Positions 7,211 to 15,524 of a DNA stretch of 64,000 nt are shown one piece after another. The notes below the pieces were generated by a model that saw only the letters and a program-made list of their open reading frames with translations, was not told the origin of the DNA and searched no databases. How positions within the stretch are numbered: the first letter of the stretch is position 1; each line of letters opens with the position of its first letter. The position numbers were made by a program, and so were the translations under genes. The stretch is taken from the NCBI GenBank assembly GCA_963707555.1, contig CAVPQM010000004.1:62001-126000 (forward strand), read 5' to 3'. This DNA comes from JAFAFN01 sp963707555. GTDB lineage: Bacteria; Actinomycetota; Acidimicrobiia; Acidimicrobiales; Microtrichaceae.

Positions 7211-8734
7211 TCAGCCCCAGAGGATGTTCTTCACCTCGGTGAAGTCCTCGATGCCGTGGTGGCCCCACTCGCGGCCCAGTCCGGACTGCTTGTAGCCGCC
7301 GAAGGCACCCGCCTGTCCGATGCCGGACATGTCCTCGCCCCAACCCGGGCCCTGGCCGTTGCCCGGGCTCGCCGGTGCGGGAGGCGCACCGAGGCCCTGG
7401 ACCATCAGGTGCCCGGCGCGGACCTGCCGAGCGACGTTGAACGCCCGAGCGGTGCTGGCCGACACGACCGCGCCGCCCAGGCCGTAGATCGAGTCGTTGG
7501 CCAGGGCGACCGCGTCGGCGTCGTTGCCCGAGTACGGCACCACGGTCAGCACCGGGCCGAAGATCTCCTCCTGGGCGATCCGCATGTCGTTGGTGCCGAC
7601 GAACACGGTCGGCTCGTAGAAGAAGCCCTTGTCGAGGCCCTCGGGGCGAGTCCCGCCACAGAGCAGCTCCGCGCCCTGTTCGTGTGCGGACTGCACGTAG
7701 CCCTCGACGCGCTCGCGCTGCTGCTCGCGGATCAACGGGCCGAGCACGGTGTTCGGATCGCGGGGGTCGCCGATCGTGACGGTCGGACGAGCGGCCTCGA
7801 CACCCTCCTTGTAGGCGTCGAGCAGGTGCTCCGGCAGCAGCAACCTGGTCTGCAGCACGCATCCCTGGCCGCAGTGCGTCAGCACCGCGCCGAACCCGAT
7901 CGAGCGGGCGAAGTCCTCGGTCACGTCGTCGAGCAGGACCTGGGCGCTCTTGCCGCCGAGCTCGAGCTGCAGCTTCTTCACCGTGCCCGACGCCGAGGCC
8001 ATGATGCGGCGGCCCGTGGCAGTGGAGCCGGTGAAGGTGACCATGTCGACCAACGGGTTCGAGGTGAGCTCGTCGCCGACCTCGGCGTGCCCGGTGATGA
8101 CGTTCAGCACCCCCGGTGGGATGCCGGCCTCGGCTGCCGCCTCGGCGATCATCATCGCGTCGAGCGGCGTCCACGGGTGCGGCTTGAGCACGACCGTGCA
8201 GCCCGCCGCGAGCGCAGGCGCGACCTTCACGACGTTGAGCATGAACGGGAAGTTGAACGGGGTGATGGCGGCGACCACGCCGATGGGCTCGCGCACGATC
8301 GCGGAGCCGGCCATGCCACCGGCCTGACCCGACGGCGGGCCGTTCTCGACCCAGTTGAAGGAGTGCTCGACGATCGCCGCGTTGGACCGGAACATGCCGA
8401 TCGAGCCGCCGGCCTGCACGAAGTCGGTCAGGAAGCCGGTCGACCCGGTCTGGGCGACGATCAGCTCGCGCAGGTCACCGCTGCGTGCCTCGAGGATCTC
8501 GGCCATCTTGATCAGCGACGCGGCGCGCTGGGCGGGCTTCATCCACGGCCAGGGTCCCTCGTCGAACGCCCGGCGTGCCGCGGTGATCGCCGCGACGGCC
8601 GTCTTGGTCGACCCCTCCGGGACCGACCCGATGGACGCCTCGGTCGCCGGGTCGATGACGTCGAGCGTGCCCTCTGCACCCTCGGTCGTCCATGCCCCGT
8701 CGATGAACAGCTCGTAGTCCCAGCGCTCGGTCAT
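7211..8734 (-). CDS. Aldehyde dehydrogenase, NAD(P)-dependent
   Basis: A 507-residue aldehyde dehydrogenase that oxidises an aldehyde to the acid. The catalytic Cys sits in HCGQGCVLQTR and the general-base Glu in LQLELGGKSAQ. The Rossmann-type segment FTGSTATGRRIM and the ITPFNFPF motif are intact, and the length is normal. Proximity to an acyl-CoA ligase and CoA transferase suggests it makes an acid that is then activated to a CoA ester. The ATG at 8734 lies about 47 bases downstream of the element at 8782-8791, shared with the divergent CaiB-type gene. The substrate is unknown. Confidence 0.92.
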   Translation of the reverse strand: MTERWDYELFIDGAWTTEGAEGTLDVIDPATEASIGSVPEGSTKTAVAAITAARRAFDEGPWPWMKPAQRAASLIKMAEILEARSGDLRELIVAQTGSTGFLTDFVQAGGSIGMFRSNAAIVEHSFNWVENGPPSGQAGGMAGSAIVREPIGVVAAITPFNFPFMLNVVKVAPALAAGCTVVLKPHPWTPLDAMMIAEAAAEAGIPPGVLNVITGHAEVGDELTSNPLVDMVTFTGSTATGRRIMASASGTVKKLQLELGGKSAQVLLDDVTEDFARSIGFGAVLTHCGQGCVLQTRLLLPEHLLDAYKEGVEAARPTVTIGDPRDPNTVLGPLIREQQRERVEGYVQSAHEQGAELLCGGTRPEGLDKGFFYEPTVFVGTNDMRIAQEEIFGPVLTVVPYSGNDADAVALANDSIYGLGGAVVSASTARAFNVARQVRAGHLMVQGLGAPPAPASPGNGQGPGWGEDMSGIGQAGAFGGYKQSGLGREWGHHGIEDFTEVKNILWG

Positions 8735-8781
8735 TGCGCGAACCTCGCCATCGTTCGTTCCCCCGTCGATCGGCTCGAATT

Positions 8782-8791
8782 GAGGCTACTC
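8782..8791. promoter_or_regulatory. GAGTATACTC-like element between divergent aldehyde dehydrogenase and CoA-transferase genes
   Basis: The plus strand reads GAGGCTACTC followed by a second TACTC. The minus strand reads AGAGTAGCCTCAATT, matching the CTCAATT tail of the element at 3134. It is the only promoter-like sequence in this divergent gap. Confidence 0.45.
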
Positions 8792-8830
8792 TACTCGTGT
8801 TCGGCGTCGGACGGCGTCGAGATCGACTCG

Positions 8831-8891
8831 GGCCAGCCGGATCGATGGGCCAGCCGGATCGATGGGGGAGGCAGCTCGATGGGGGAGGCAG
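8831..8891. repeat. 17-bp periodic repeat spanning the CoA-transferase start
   Basis: GGCCAGCCGGATCGATG occurs twice in tandem (8831-8847, 8848-8864). GATGGGGGAGGCAG is then repeated, again 17 bases apart (8861-8874, 8878-8891). The first copy supplies the GGGGGAGG ribosome-binding site and the second the ATG, so slippage here duplicated the translation start. Confidence 0.8.
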
Positions 8892-10117
8892 GCGTGTACG
8901 ACGTGCTCGACGGCGTGAAGGTGCTCGAGGTCTCGGCGTGGGCGTTCGTGCCCTCGGCCGGTGGGGTGCTGGCCGATTGGGGTGCCACGGTGGTGAAGGT
9001 CGAACCGCCGACCGGCGATCCGATGCGAGGGCTCGTCAACGCGGGCGTCGTCTCCGCGGGGCCGTCGTTCCCGTGGGAGATCTGGAACCGGGGCAAGCGC
9101 AGCATCGCGATGGACCTGCAACAGGAGCGGGCGCGCGAGCTGGTGCTCGAACTGGCCGCCGAGGCCGATGTCTTCCTCACCAGCTACCTGCCGGCCACCC
9201 GGGCCAAGCTCGGGCTCGACATCGCGGACGTACAGGCGCGCAACCCCGAGATCATCTATGCGTGCGGCACCGGCTTCGGCCCCAAGGGCGCCGAGGCCGA
9301 GAAGGGCGGTTACGACGCGATCAGCTTCTGGTCACGTGGCGGCATCGCGAGCGCGGTGACGCCGCCCGACTACGGCCGTCCGGTGGGGATGCCCTCGGGC
9401 GCGTTCGGCGATTCGATGAGCGGCATGGCGCTCGCCGGCGGCGTGGCCGGCGCGCTGTTCCGGCGCGAGCGAACCGGCCGGGGAGCGGTCGTCGACGTGG
9501 CGCTGCTCGGCACGGCCATGTGGAGCATGCAGATGGCGATCGTCGGCGCGTCGGTGTTCGGCGCGGGTGTGCCCGAGGCCGACACCTCGAGCACGCCGCC
9601 GCCGTCGCCGTTCGTGCTCAACCCGCTGGTCAACACCTACCGCACGTCCGACGGACGCTGGTTGTCGCTGTGCATGCTGCAGCTCGAGCAGTACTGGCGC
9701 GGCCTCTTCGAGGTCGTCGGCCTGCGCCACCTCATCGACGACCCGCGCTTCGCCGAGGGCGCGGTGGCCCAGCACTTCGACGACATGGTCGACGAGCTCG
9801 ACAAGGCGTTCGGGTCGCGCACCCTCGACGAGTGGCGCGTCGAGCTCGCCAAGCAGCCGGGGCAGTGGGACGTCGTGCAGCACGTCGCCGAGCTGCCCGA
9901 CGACCCGCAGGCCCGCGCCAACGGCTTCGTGCAGGACGTCGACTACCCCGGCGGGCACCGGCTGCCGCTGGTGGCGTCGCCGGTGCAGTTCGACCGCACC
10001 GCGACGGTCCTGGGGCCGGCTCCCGACTTCGGTGCCGACACCGACGAGCTGCTGGCCGGGCTGGGTCTCGACGACGAGGCGATCATCGACGCCAAGCTCA
10101 ACGGCGGCGTGGTCTGA
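8879..10117 (+). CDS. CaiB/BaiF family (class III) CoA transferase
   Basis: Moves CoA between carboxylic acids through an aspartyl-CoA intermediate. It is 412 residues, normal for the family. The N-terminus reads LDGVKVLEVSAWAFVPSAGG. The domain carries ADWGATVVKVEPP, NRGKRSIAMDL, a catalytic-region Asp in FGDSMSGMALAGG, and RRERTGRGAVVDVALLG. The ATG at 8879 is preceded by GGGGGAGG; the region upstream in frame is antisense to the aldehyde dehydrogenase. It is divergent from that gene and followed by the amidohydrolase. It likely activates the pathway substrate or swaps CoA onto it; donor and acceptor cannot be read from sequence. Confidence 0.92.
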   Translation: MGEAGVYDVLDGVKVLEVSAWAFVPSAGGVLADWGATVVKVEPPTGDPMRGLVNAGVVSAGPSFPWEIWNRGKRSIAMDLQQERARELVLELAAEADVFLTSYLPATRAKLGLDIADVQARNPEIIYACGTGFGPKGAEAEKGGYDAISFWSRGGIASAVTPPDYGRPVGMPSGAFGDSMSGMALAGGVAGALFRRERTGRGAVVDVALLGTAMWSMQMAIVGASVFGAGVPEADTSSTPPPSPFVLNPLVNTYRTSDGRWLSLCMLQLEQYWRGLFEVVGLRHLIDDPRFAEGAVAQHFDDMVDELDKAFGSRTLDEWRVELAKQPGQWDVVQHVAELPDDPQARANGFVQDVDYPGGHRLPLVASPVQFDRTATVLGPAPDFGADTDELLAGLGLDDEAIIDAKLNGGVV

Positions 10118-10191
10118 GTCGGCGTGGTCTGAGTGGGCTGGTCCGAGTCGGCGTGGTCGGGGCCGAGAACCCCTCGCACGGCCCACGAATA

Positions 10192-10201
10192 GAGGATACT
10201 C
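10192..10201 (+). promoter_or_regulatory. GAGGATACTC element upstream of the amidohydrolase
   Basis: AGAGGATACTCTTG contains the hexamer GATACT and lies 70 bases before the ATG at 10271. It is one of the nine related elements of the island. Confidence 0.5.
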
Positions 10202-10270
10202 TTGTGGGTTCCGGGGCGCCCGGCTCCGGACCCTGCGTTCGATCGCGGGGGACCGCAAGGGGGGTCGGCG

Positions 10271-11401
10271 ATGTTGCCCGACGACGCACAGGTCATCTCG
10301 GTCGACGATCACGTGATCGAGCACCCGCGGGTGTGGACCGATCGCCTGCCGGCCAAGTACCAGGAGCTGGGCCCGCAGGTCATCGAGCAGGACGGCATGG
10401 AGCTGTGGACCTTCGAGGGCCGCCTGAGCCCGACGATCGGCCTCAACGCCGTCGCCGGCAAGGACCCGAAGGACTTCGGGCTCGATCCCGCCCGCTACGA
10501 CGACATGCTGCCCGGCTGCTACGACGTCGGCGCCCGTCTCGCCGACATGGACCTGGACGGGATCCACGCGCAGATGTGCTTCCCGTCGTTCCCCGGTTTC
10601 GCCGGTTCGACGTTCTTCGCCGCCGAGGACAAGGACCTCGCCAACGCGTGTGTGTCGGCGTGGAACGACTTCATCCTCGACGAGTGGTGCGCCGCAGCGC
10701 CGGGCCGTTTCATCCCGATGGTCATGGTGCCGTTCTGGGACGTCGCCGCGTCGGTGGCCGAGATCCAGCGCACCGCGGCCAAGGGAGCGAAGGCGATCAC
10801 CTTCACCGAGGCACCCCACCGGCTCGGCCTGCCGTCGTACCACAGCGACCACTGGGACCCGCTGTTCGCCGCGGCCCAGGACGCCGACCTGCCGCTCTGC
10901 CTGCACTTCGGCACCGGCGGTGCCCCCGAGGTCGCACCCGATGCCAACTTCGCGGTGCTCATCGCGCTGTTCGGCATGAACTCGCAGGTCGCCACCGTCG
11001 ACCTGCTGCTCTCGCCGGTGTTCCACAAGTTCCCCCGGCTGCGCGTGGCGATGTCCGAGGGCGGCATCGGCTGGATCCCGTACGTGCTCGAGCGGGTGGA
11101 CTACACGTGGGAGCGGCACCGCTGGTACACGGGGGTGAACACCGACGTGCGGCCCTCAGAGCTGTTCCGCGACCACATCTTCGGGTGTTTCATCGCCGAC
11201 AACGCTGGCGTCGAGATGCGTGACCTGGCGGGTGTCGACAACCTCATGTTCGAGGGCGACTACCCCCACAGCGACAGCAACTTCCCGAGCTCGCGCAAGC
11301 TGCTCGCCGAGGTGCTCGCCGACGTGCCCGACGCGGACGCCCGCAAGATCGCCGAGGACAACGCCCGGCGCGTCTTCAACTTCCCCCGCCTGGACTCCTA
11401 G
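10271..11401 (+). CDS. Amidohydrolase-2 family (ACMSD-like) metal-dependent hydrolase/decarboxylase
   Basis: A 376-residue TIM-barrel enzyme of the amidohydrolase-2 clan. Members cleave C-N, C-O or C-C bonds (decarboxylases such as ACMSD and gamma-resorcylate decarboxylase) using one bound metal. The N-terminal signature SVDDHVIEHPRVW, the LCLHFGTGG strand with a metal-type His, and NLMFEGDYPHSDSNFP at the C-terminal end of the barrel are visible. The ATG at 10271 follows an AAGGGGGG site; a TTG at 10202 immediately after the promoter is the less likely alternative. Its stop TAG shares the palindrome CTAG with the stop of the convergent acyl-CoA ligase. Such proteins recur in actinobacterial lipid-degradation clusters with unassigned substrates. 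Confidence 0.88.
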   Translation: MLPDDAQVISVDDHVIEHPRVWTDRLPAKYQELGPQVIEQDGMELWTFEGRLSPTIGLNAVAGKDPKDFGLDPARYDDMLPGCYDVGARLADMDLDGIHAQMCFPSFPGFAGSTFFAAEDKDLANACVSAWNDFILDEWCAAAPGRFIPMVMVPFWDVAASVAEIQRTAAKGAKAITFTEAPHRLGLPSYHSDHWDPLFAAAQDADLPLCLHFGTGGAPEVAPDANFAVLIALFGMNSQVATVDLLLSPVFHKFPRLRVAMSEGGIGWIPYVLERVDYTWERHRWYTGVNTDVRPSELFRDHIFGCFIADNAGVEMRDLAGVDNLMFEGDYPHSDSNFPSSRKLLAEVLADVPDADARKIAEDNARRVFNFPRLDS

Positions 11402-13032
11402 GAACGCCTGGACCCATGGGAGCGAATCGGCGCGCTGCTCGGCGGCGCGTCGATCGTCGACCGCCCGGTACTCGTCGACGAGCGGTACTCGTCGACGAGC
11501 AGCCGCTTGTAGAGCTTGCCGGCCTCGGTCCGTGGCAGCGACGAGCGGAACGTCACCGACCGGGGGCACTTGAACCTGGCCAGCCGGACGCGGCAGTGTT
11601 CGATGAGCTCGTCGGCCAGCGCATCCGAGCCGGCGACGCCGTCCTCGAGCTCGACGACCGCGGTCACGGTCTCGCCCCACTCGGGATCGGGCAGGCCGAT
11701 CACCGCGACGTCGCGCACCGAGGGATGGCTGGTCAGTGCCCCCTCGACCTCGGCAGGGTAGATGTTCACCCCGCCGCTGATGATCATGTCCTTGGCCCGG
11801 TCACGGAGGAACAGGTAACCGTCGTCGTCGAGGTAGCCGACGTCGCCGAGGGTGAAGGCGCGACCCGAGTGGACCGACGCGGTCAACTCGGGATCGCCGA
11901 GGTACTCGAAGGTGGGCTGGGTCGGTTCCAGGTAGACCAGGCCGGTCTCGCCGGTGGGCAGCTCGGCGCCGTCGTCGTCGAGGATCTTGATGCGCATGCC
12001 CCGCACGGCTCGCCCGACGGTGCCGGGCTTCTCGAGCCAGCGCTGCGGCTTGGCGATCGCCGCAGCGCCCTCCATCCCGCCGTAGGTCTCCCAGATGACC
12101 GGACCCCACCAGTCCATCATCTGCTGCTTGACCTCGACCGGGCAGGGGGCCGCGGAGTGCACCACCGTCCGGAGGCTCGACAACGAGTAGCGGGAGCGGA
12201 CCTCATCGGGGAGGCGGAGCAGCCGTACGAACTGCGTCGGGACCATGTAGGCGCTCGTCACCCGGTGCCGGTCGATCATGTCGAGCGCGGCCACCGCGTC
12301 GAACTTGCCCATGACCGCCAGCGCCTGTCCGACGTTGAGCGCGCCCTGGTAGAAGCTCTGACAGCCGCCGTGGTGCATGCCCGCCGACGCGAGGTGCACC
12401 CCTTCGAGGGGCTCCATCTGGAACGCCTGGCCGAAGAGCTTCATGACGTCCGCGATGTCGGAGGGGTCGCCGGGGATCGGGGGTCGCACGATGCCCTTCG
12501 GTGCGCCGGTGGTGCCCGACGAGTACGAGATCGGCATGCCGAAGTTCCGGTCCGGCGGCAGCGTCGTGGGTTGCCCGTCGACCAGGTCCTCGTAGCGGGT
12601 GAAACCCTCGATGTCGCCCGCGACCGACACCGCGAGGTCGAGCGGCCTGTCGCTCGCGAGCGGGGTCGCCGCGAGCGAGGCGATCTCCGCGAAGCCGGCG
12701 TCGACCACGAGCGCCCGCGCGCCGGACGCATCGACGATGCCGGCGACCTCGGTGCCGGTCAACGCCGGGTTCAGCGCGATCGACCGCACACCCATCTCCT
12801 GGAAGGCCAACGGCCACCAGAGGATGTCGACGTCGTTCGGCAGCGCGTAGGCCACGATGTCGCCCTCACCGATGCCACGCGATCGCAACGCGTGCACGAT
12901 CTGGTGGGCGCGTCCGGCGAGCTCGCCGAAGGTCAACGTGATGCCCGACGGCGACGCGACGACGGCCGGCAGGTCGGGGTGGTCCTCGGCGATCCACCAG
13001 ACTCCGAGGCGCTGACTCCACGAGTGCTCCAC
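11398..13032 (-). CDS. AMP-dependent acyl-CoA ligase (long-chain fatty acid/steroid-type)
   Basis: Activates a carboxylic acid to its CoA thioester via an acyl-adenylate. It is 544 residues. The P-loop is SYSSGTTGAPKGIV, the A5-type motif YGGMEGAA, and the C-terminal hinge LFLRDRAKDMIISGGVNIYPAEVE; the catalytic Lys of the C-terminal domain lies in RTEAGKLYKR. The start is GTG at 13032: the protein similarity begins there, and a TATACT hexamer (13041-13046) ends only 8 bases upstream, so the mRNA is likely leaderless. Longer in-frame starts would translate the promoter itself. The gene ends in the CTAG shared with the convergent amidohydrolase. The substrate is inferred only as the pathway acid. 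Confidence 0.92.
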   Translation of the reverse strand: MEHSWSQRLGVWWIAEDHPDLPAVVASPSGITLTFGELAGRAHQIVHALRSRGIGEGDIVAYALPNDVDILWWPLAFQEMGVRSIALNPALTGTEVAGIVDASGARALVVDAGFAEIASLAATPLASDRPLDLAVSVAGDIEGFTRYEDLVDGQPTTLPPDRNFGMPISYSSGTTGAPKGIVRPPIPGDPSDIADVMKLFGQAFQMEPLEGVHLASAGMHHGGCQSFYQGALNVGQALAVMGKFDAVAALDMIDRHRVTSAYMVPTQFVRLLRLPDEVRSRYSLSSLRTVVHSAAPCPVEVKQQMMDWWGPVIWETYGGMEGAAAIAKPQRWLEKPGTVGRAVRGMRIKILDDDGAELPTGETGLVYLEPTQPTFEYLGDPELTASVHSGRAFTLGDVGYLDDDGYLFLRDRAKDMIISGGVNIYPAEVEGALTSHPSVRDVAVIGLPDPEWGETVTAVVELEDGVAGSDALADELIEHCRVRLARFKCPRSVTFRSSLPRTEAGKLYKRLLVDEYRSSTSTGRSTIDAPPSSAPIRSHGSRRS

Positions 13033-13039
13033 GCTGAAA

Positions 13040-13049
13040 GAGTATACCC
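13040..13049 (-). promoter_or_regulatory. GAGTATACCC element; leaderless promoter of the acyl-CoA ligase
   Basis: The minus strand reads GAAAGGGTATACTCTTTC, an imperfect palindrome with TATACT at 13046-13041. The ligase GTG is 8 bases downstream, the spacing expected if transcription starts at or next to the start codon. Confidence 0.6.
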
Positions 13050-13090
13050 TTTCGCTCCGTTCCTGTGGGCCTCGTCGGCGCGACGAGGGC

Positions 13091-14350
13091 TCAGCTGCGC
13101 CGGGTGCCCCAGGACTTCGCGTCGCGCAGCACGTCCCGGAAGGGCTTGTCGCCGTCCGCGCTCGGCTCGCGGGGCAGACCCAGCAGTCGCTCGCTGACGA
13201 TGTTGCGCTGGATCTCGTTGCTGCCACCCGCGATCGACATGATGCGGCCGTTCAGGAAGTTGACCGCTGGGGCACTGGCCTCGTCGTCATCCCGCGGCCA
13301 CGCGATGCCGGCGCGTCCCGCGATCTCCATCGCGATGGCGGCGCGTTCCGGATCGTGCACGCCGGTGCGCAGCTTCACCAGCGACACCGCGGCAGGGTCG
13401 ACCGCGCCGGTCATGAGCCCGGTCCCGACGCGCGTGAGCAGCTGGCCCTGCAACCAGTCGCTGATGTGCGCGCGGGCGATGAGCTGCCGGGTGGCGGGGT
13501 CACCGGCCAGGCCCCGTCGCTCGGCCAGCCCGACCAGGTCGGGTGCGAGGCGACGGCGTCGGGGTGCCACCGGTGCGTGGTCGCCTCCGGCGCCACCGCT
13601 GCGCTCGACGTTGAGCATCGTGTTCGCGATCGGCCAGCCCTCGTTCAGTCCGCCGATCACCATGTCGTCGCCCACGACGACGTCGTCGAGGAACTCCTCG
13701 CAGAACTCCGCCGACCCGTTGATCTCGCGGATCGGCCGGACGGTCACCGCGGGGTCGCGCAGCGGCACCTTGAACCAGGTCAGGCCCCTGTGCTTCGGGG
13801 CGTCCCAGTCGGTGCGCGCCAGGCAGATCCCGTAGTCCGCGACGAGCGCCCCGGAGGACCAGACCTTCGTGCCGTTGAGCACCCAGGTGTCGCCGTCGCG
13901 GGTGGCGCGGGTGAGGATGCCGGCCAGGTCGGACCCGGCGCTCGGCTCGGAGAGCAGCTGGCACCAGAGCTCGTCGCCGCGCAGCATCCGTGGGATCCAG
14001 TCGCGCTTCTGCTCCTCGCTGGCATGCGCCAGCAGCGTCGGCAGGATGATCCCGAGCGTGACGGCGCTCGCGATGCCGCCCGGCGTCGGGATCACGTAGC
14101 GGCCCGATACCTCGTGCCAGATCCGTTGGTGGGCGCCGGTGAGCCCCTGGCCGCCGTACTCGACGGGGATCGTGATCCCGAGGTAGCCCGCCTCGTGGAC
14201 CCGCCGCTGGGTGGCCCGAGCTGCGGCCAGCTCCTCGGGGGTGGTGTCGTGCGCGGTGCGCAGCAACGTTCCGGTGCGCTCGGGCAGGTTGGCCGCGGCC
14301 CAGGCCTCGGCGCGAGCCCGGTAGTCGTCGAGGTCGGTCGTCGTGCTCAT
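13091..14350 (-). CDS. Acyl-CoA dehydrogenase, subunit 1 of an adjacent pair
   Basis: FAD-dependent acyl-CoA dehydrogenase, 419 residues, introducing an alpha-beta double bond. The FAD/substrate segments LWCQLLSEPSAGSDLAG and VLNGTKVWSSGA and the C-terminal AGGSNEIQRNIVSERLLGLPRE are intact. It starts at ATG 14350, overlapping the stop of the next dehydrogenase gene by 4 bp (ATGA). Adjacent, non-identical pairs of this kind form alpha2-beta2 heterotetramers in mycobacterial cholesterol side-chain catabolism (ChsE1/E2 type), so a heteromer is a reasonable inference. The substrate is likely a bulky or branched acyl-CoA. Confidence 0.92.
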   Translation of the reverse strand: MSTTTDLDDYRARAEAWAAANLPERTGTLLRTAHDTTPEELAAARATQRRVHEAGYLGITIPVEYGGQGLTGAHQRIWHEVSGRYVIPTPGGIASAVTLGIILPTLLAHASEEQKRDWIPRMLRGDELWCQLLSEPSAGSDLAGILTRATRDGDTWVLNGTKVWSSGALVADYGICLARTDWDAPKHRGLTWFKVPLRDPAVTVRPIREINGSAEFCEEFLDDVVVGDDMVIGGLNEGWPIANTMLNVERSGGAGGDHAPVAPRRRRLAPDLVGLAERRGLAGDPATRQLIARAHISDWLQGQLLTRVGTGLMTGAVDPAAVSLVKLRTGVHDPERAAIAMEIAGRAGIAWPRDDDEASAPAVNFLNGRIMSIAGGSNEIQRNIVSERLLGLPREPSADGDKPFRDVLRDAKSWGTRRS

Positions 14351-15486
14351 CGGGTCGCCGCCTCGCCGAGTCGGTGGAACCGGCACAGCTGTTCGCGGTG
14401 CCACGTGGCGGTGCCGTAGAGCACGCCGTTGGTCTGGATGCGGCGCATGAACAGGTGCAGGTCGTGCTCCCACGTGTACCCGATGCCGCCGTGGATCTGC
14501 AGGCACTGCTGGGCGAGCTCGTCGCCGCACTCCGCGATCGCGGCGGCCGCCATGGCGACGATCTCGGCGGCGTCGTCGCGTTCGCGTCCGAGGGCAGCGA
14601 TCGCTGCGGCGGCGGCGGCCTTGGCCACCTCGAGGCTCAGCGCCAGGTCCGCCATCAGGTGCTTGAGCGCCTGGAAGGACCCGATCGGCCGGCCGAACGC
14701 GATCCGGTCTTTCGCGTACTCGACGGTCATCGCGAACAGGGCGTCCATCGCCCCGACGGTCTCGACGGCTGCGAGCAGCGCGGCCAGCCGTTGCATCGAC
14801 CCGAGCGCCTCGGCGTCACCCGCGACGAGGGAGTCGCCGGGGACCCGGACGTCGTCGAACGACACGTTCGCCATGCGCCGCGCCAGGTCGAGGGTGACCA
14901 GCGACTCGAGTCGGACACCGGGGGCGTCGCGGGGCACGAGGACCTGCACCGCTCGGCCGTCGAGCGTGCCGGCGACCAGCAGCAGGTCGGCCTGCTCGGC
15001 GTCCTGCACCTGGCCCCGGGCTCCCGACAACCGGAGCCCGTCGACGGTGCCGGTGACCGACACGCCGGCGCCGAGGTCCCAGTTGCCGTCCACGTCGTGC
15101 GCCGCCCAGGTCACGATCCGCTGTCCGGCGATCGCCGCCGGGAGCAGCTCGGCCGTGCGGCTGGGATCGCCGTGGCGGGCGATCGCCCACAGCGCCACGT
15201 TCATCGGGACGAACGGTCCGGGCTGGACGTTCCGGCCGAGCTCCTCGGCGATCAACGCCGCATCCGCGATCGGGGCGCCGCTGACGCTGCCGCCACCATC
15301 GGACTCGGGGACCAGCATCGAGAACCAACCGAGCGCTGCCGCGCTCGCCAGCCACGCCGGGTCGAAGCCCTCTGCCCGGTCGTGCCACTCCCTCGTCGCG
15401 GTGAGCGGCAGTTCGGACTCGATGAAGCGGACGGTCGTCTCCCTGAAGAGCGACTGGTCCTCGGTGAGCTCGAGCTGGATCGACAC
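14347..15486 (-). CDS. Acyl-CoA dehydrogenase, subunit 2 of an adjacent pair
   Basis: A 379-residue acyl-CoA dehydrogenase homologue. It keeps the three-domain layout (FLTEDQ-like start, central beta domain, helical C-terminus with CLQIHGGIGYTWEHDLHLF and an RIAFGRPIGSFQALKH helix). The central domain lacks the well-conserved SEPxAGSD loop found in its partner (here only a degenerate AAHDVDGNWDLGA). This is the usual asymmetry of heteromeric acyl-CoA dehydrogenases, where one subunit has lost part of the flavin or active site. The ATG at 15486 is divergent from the crotonase at 15525, with the element at 15511-15520 between. It is first in a two-gene operon with the 13091-14350 gene. Confidence 0.9.
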   Translation of the reverse strand: MSIQLELTEDQSLFRETTVRFIESELPLTATREWHDRAEGFDPAWLASAAALGWFSMLVPESDGGGSVSGAPIADAALIAEELGRNVQPGPFVPMNVALWAIARHGDPSRTAELLPAAIAGQRIVTWAAHDVDGNWDLGAGVSVTGTVDGLRLSGARGQVQDAEQADLLLVAGTLDGRAVQVLVPRDAPGVRLESLVTLDLARRMANVSFDDVRVPGDSLVAGDAEALGSMQRLAALLAAVETVGAMDALFAMTVEYAKDRIAFGRPIGSFQALKHLMADLALSLEVAKAAAAAAIAALGRERDDAAEIVAMAAAAIAECGDELAQQCLQIHGGIGYTWEHDLHLFMRRIQTNGVLYGTATWHREQLCRFHRLGEAATR

Positions 15487-15510
15487 CTGACTCCCTCCGT
15501 CGGCGCATTA

Positions 15511-15520
15511 CAGTACCCTC
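15511..15520 (+). promoter_or_regulatory. CAGTACCCTC element; leaderless promoter of the second crotonase
   Basis: TACCCT (15514-15519) ends 5 bases before the GTG at 15525, and CTCAATT follows as in the elements at 3134 and 8782. The divergent acyl-CoA dehydrogenase start (15486) is 24 bases away on the other side. Confidence 0.5.
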
Positions 15521-15524
15521 AATT

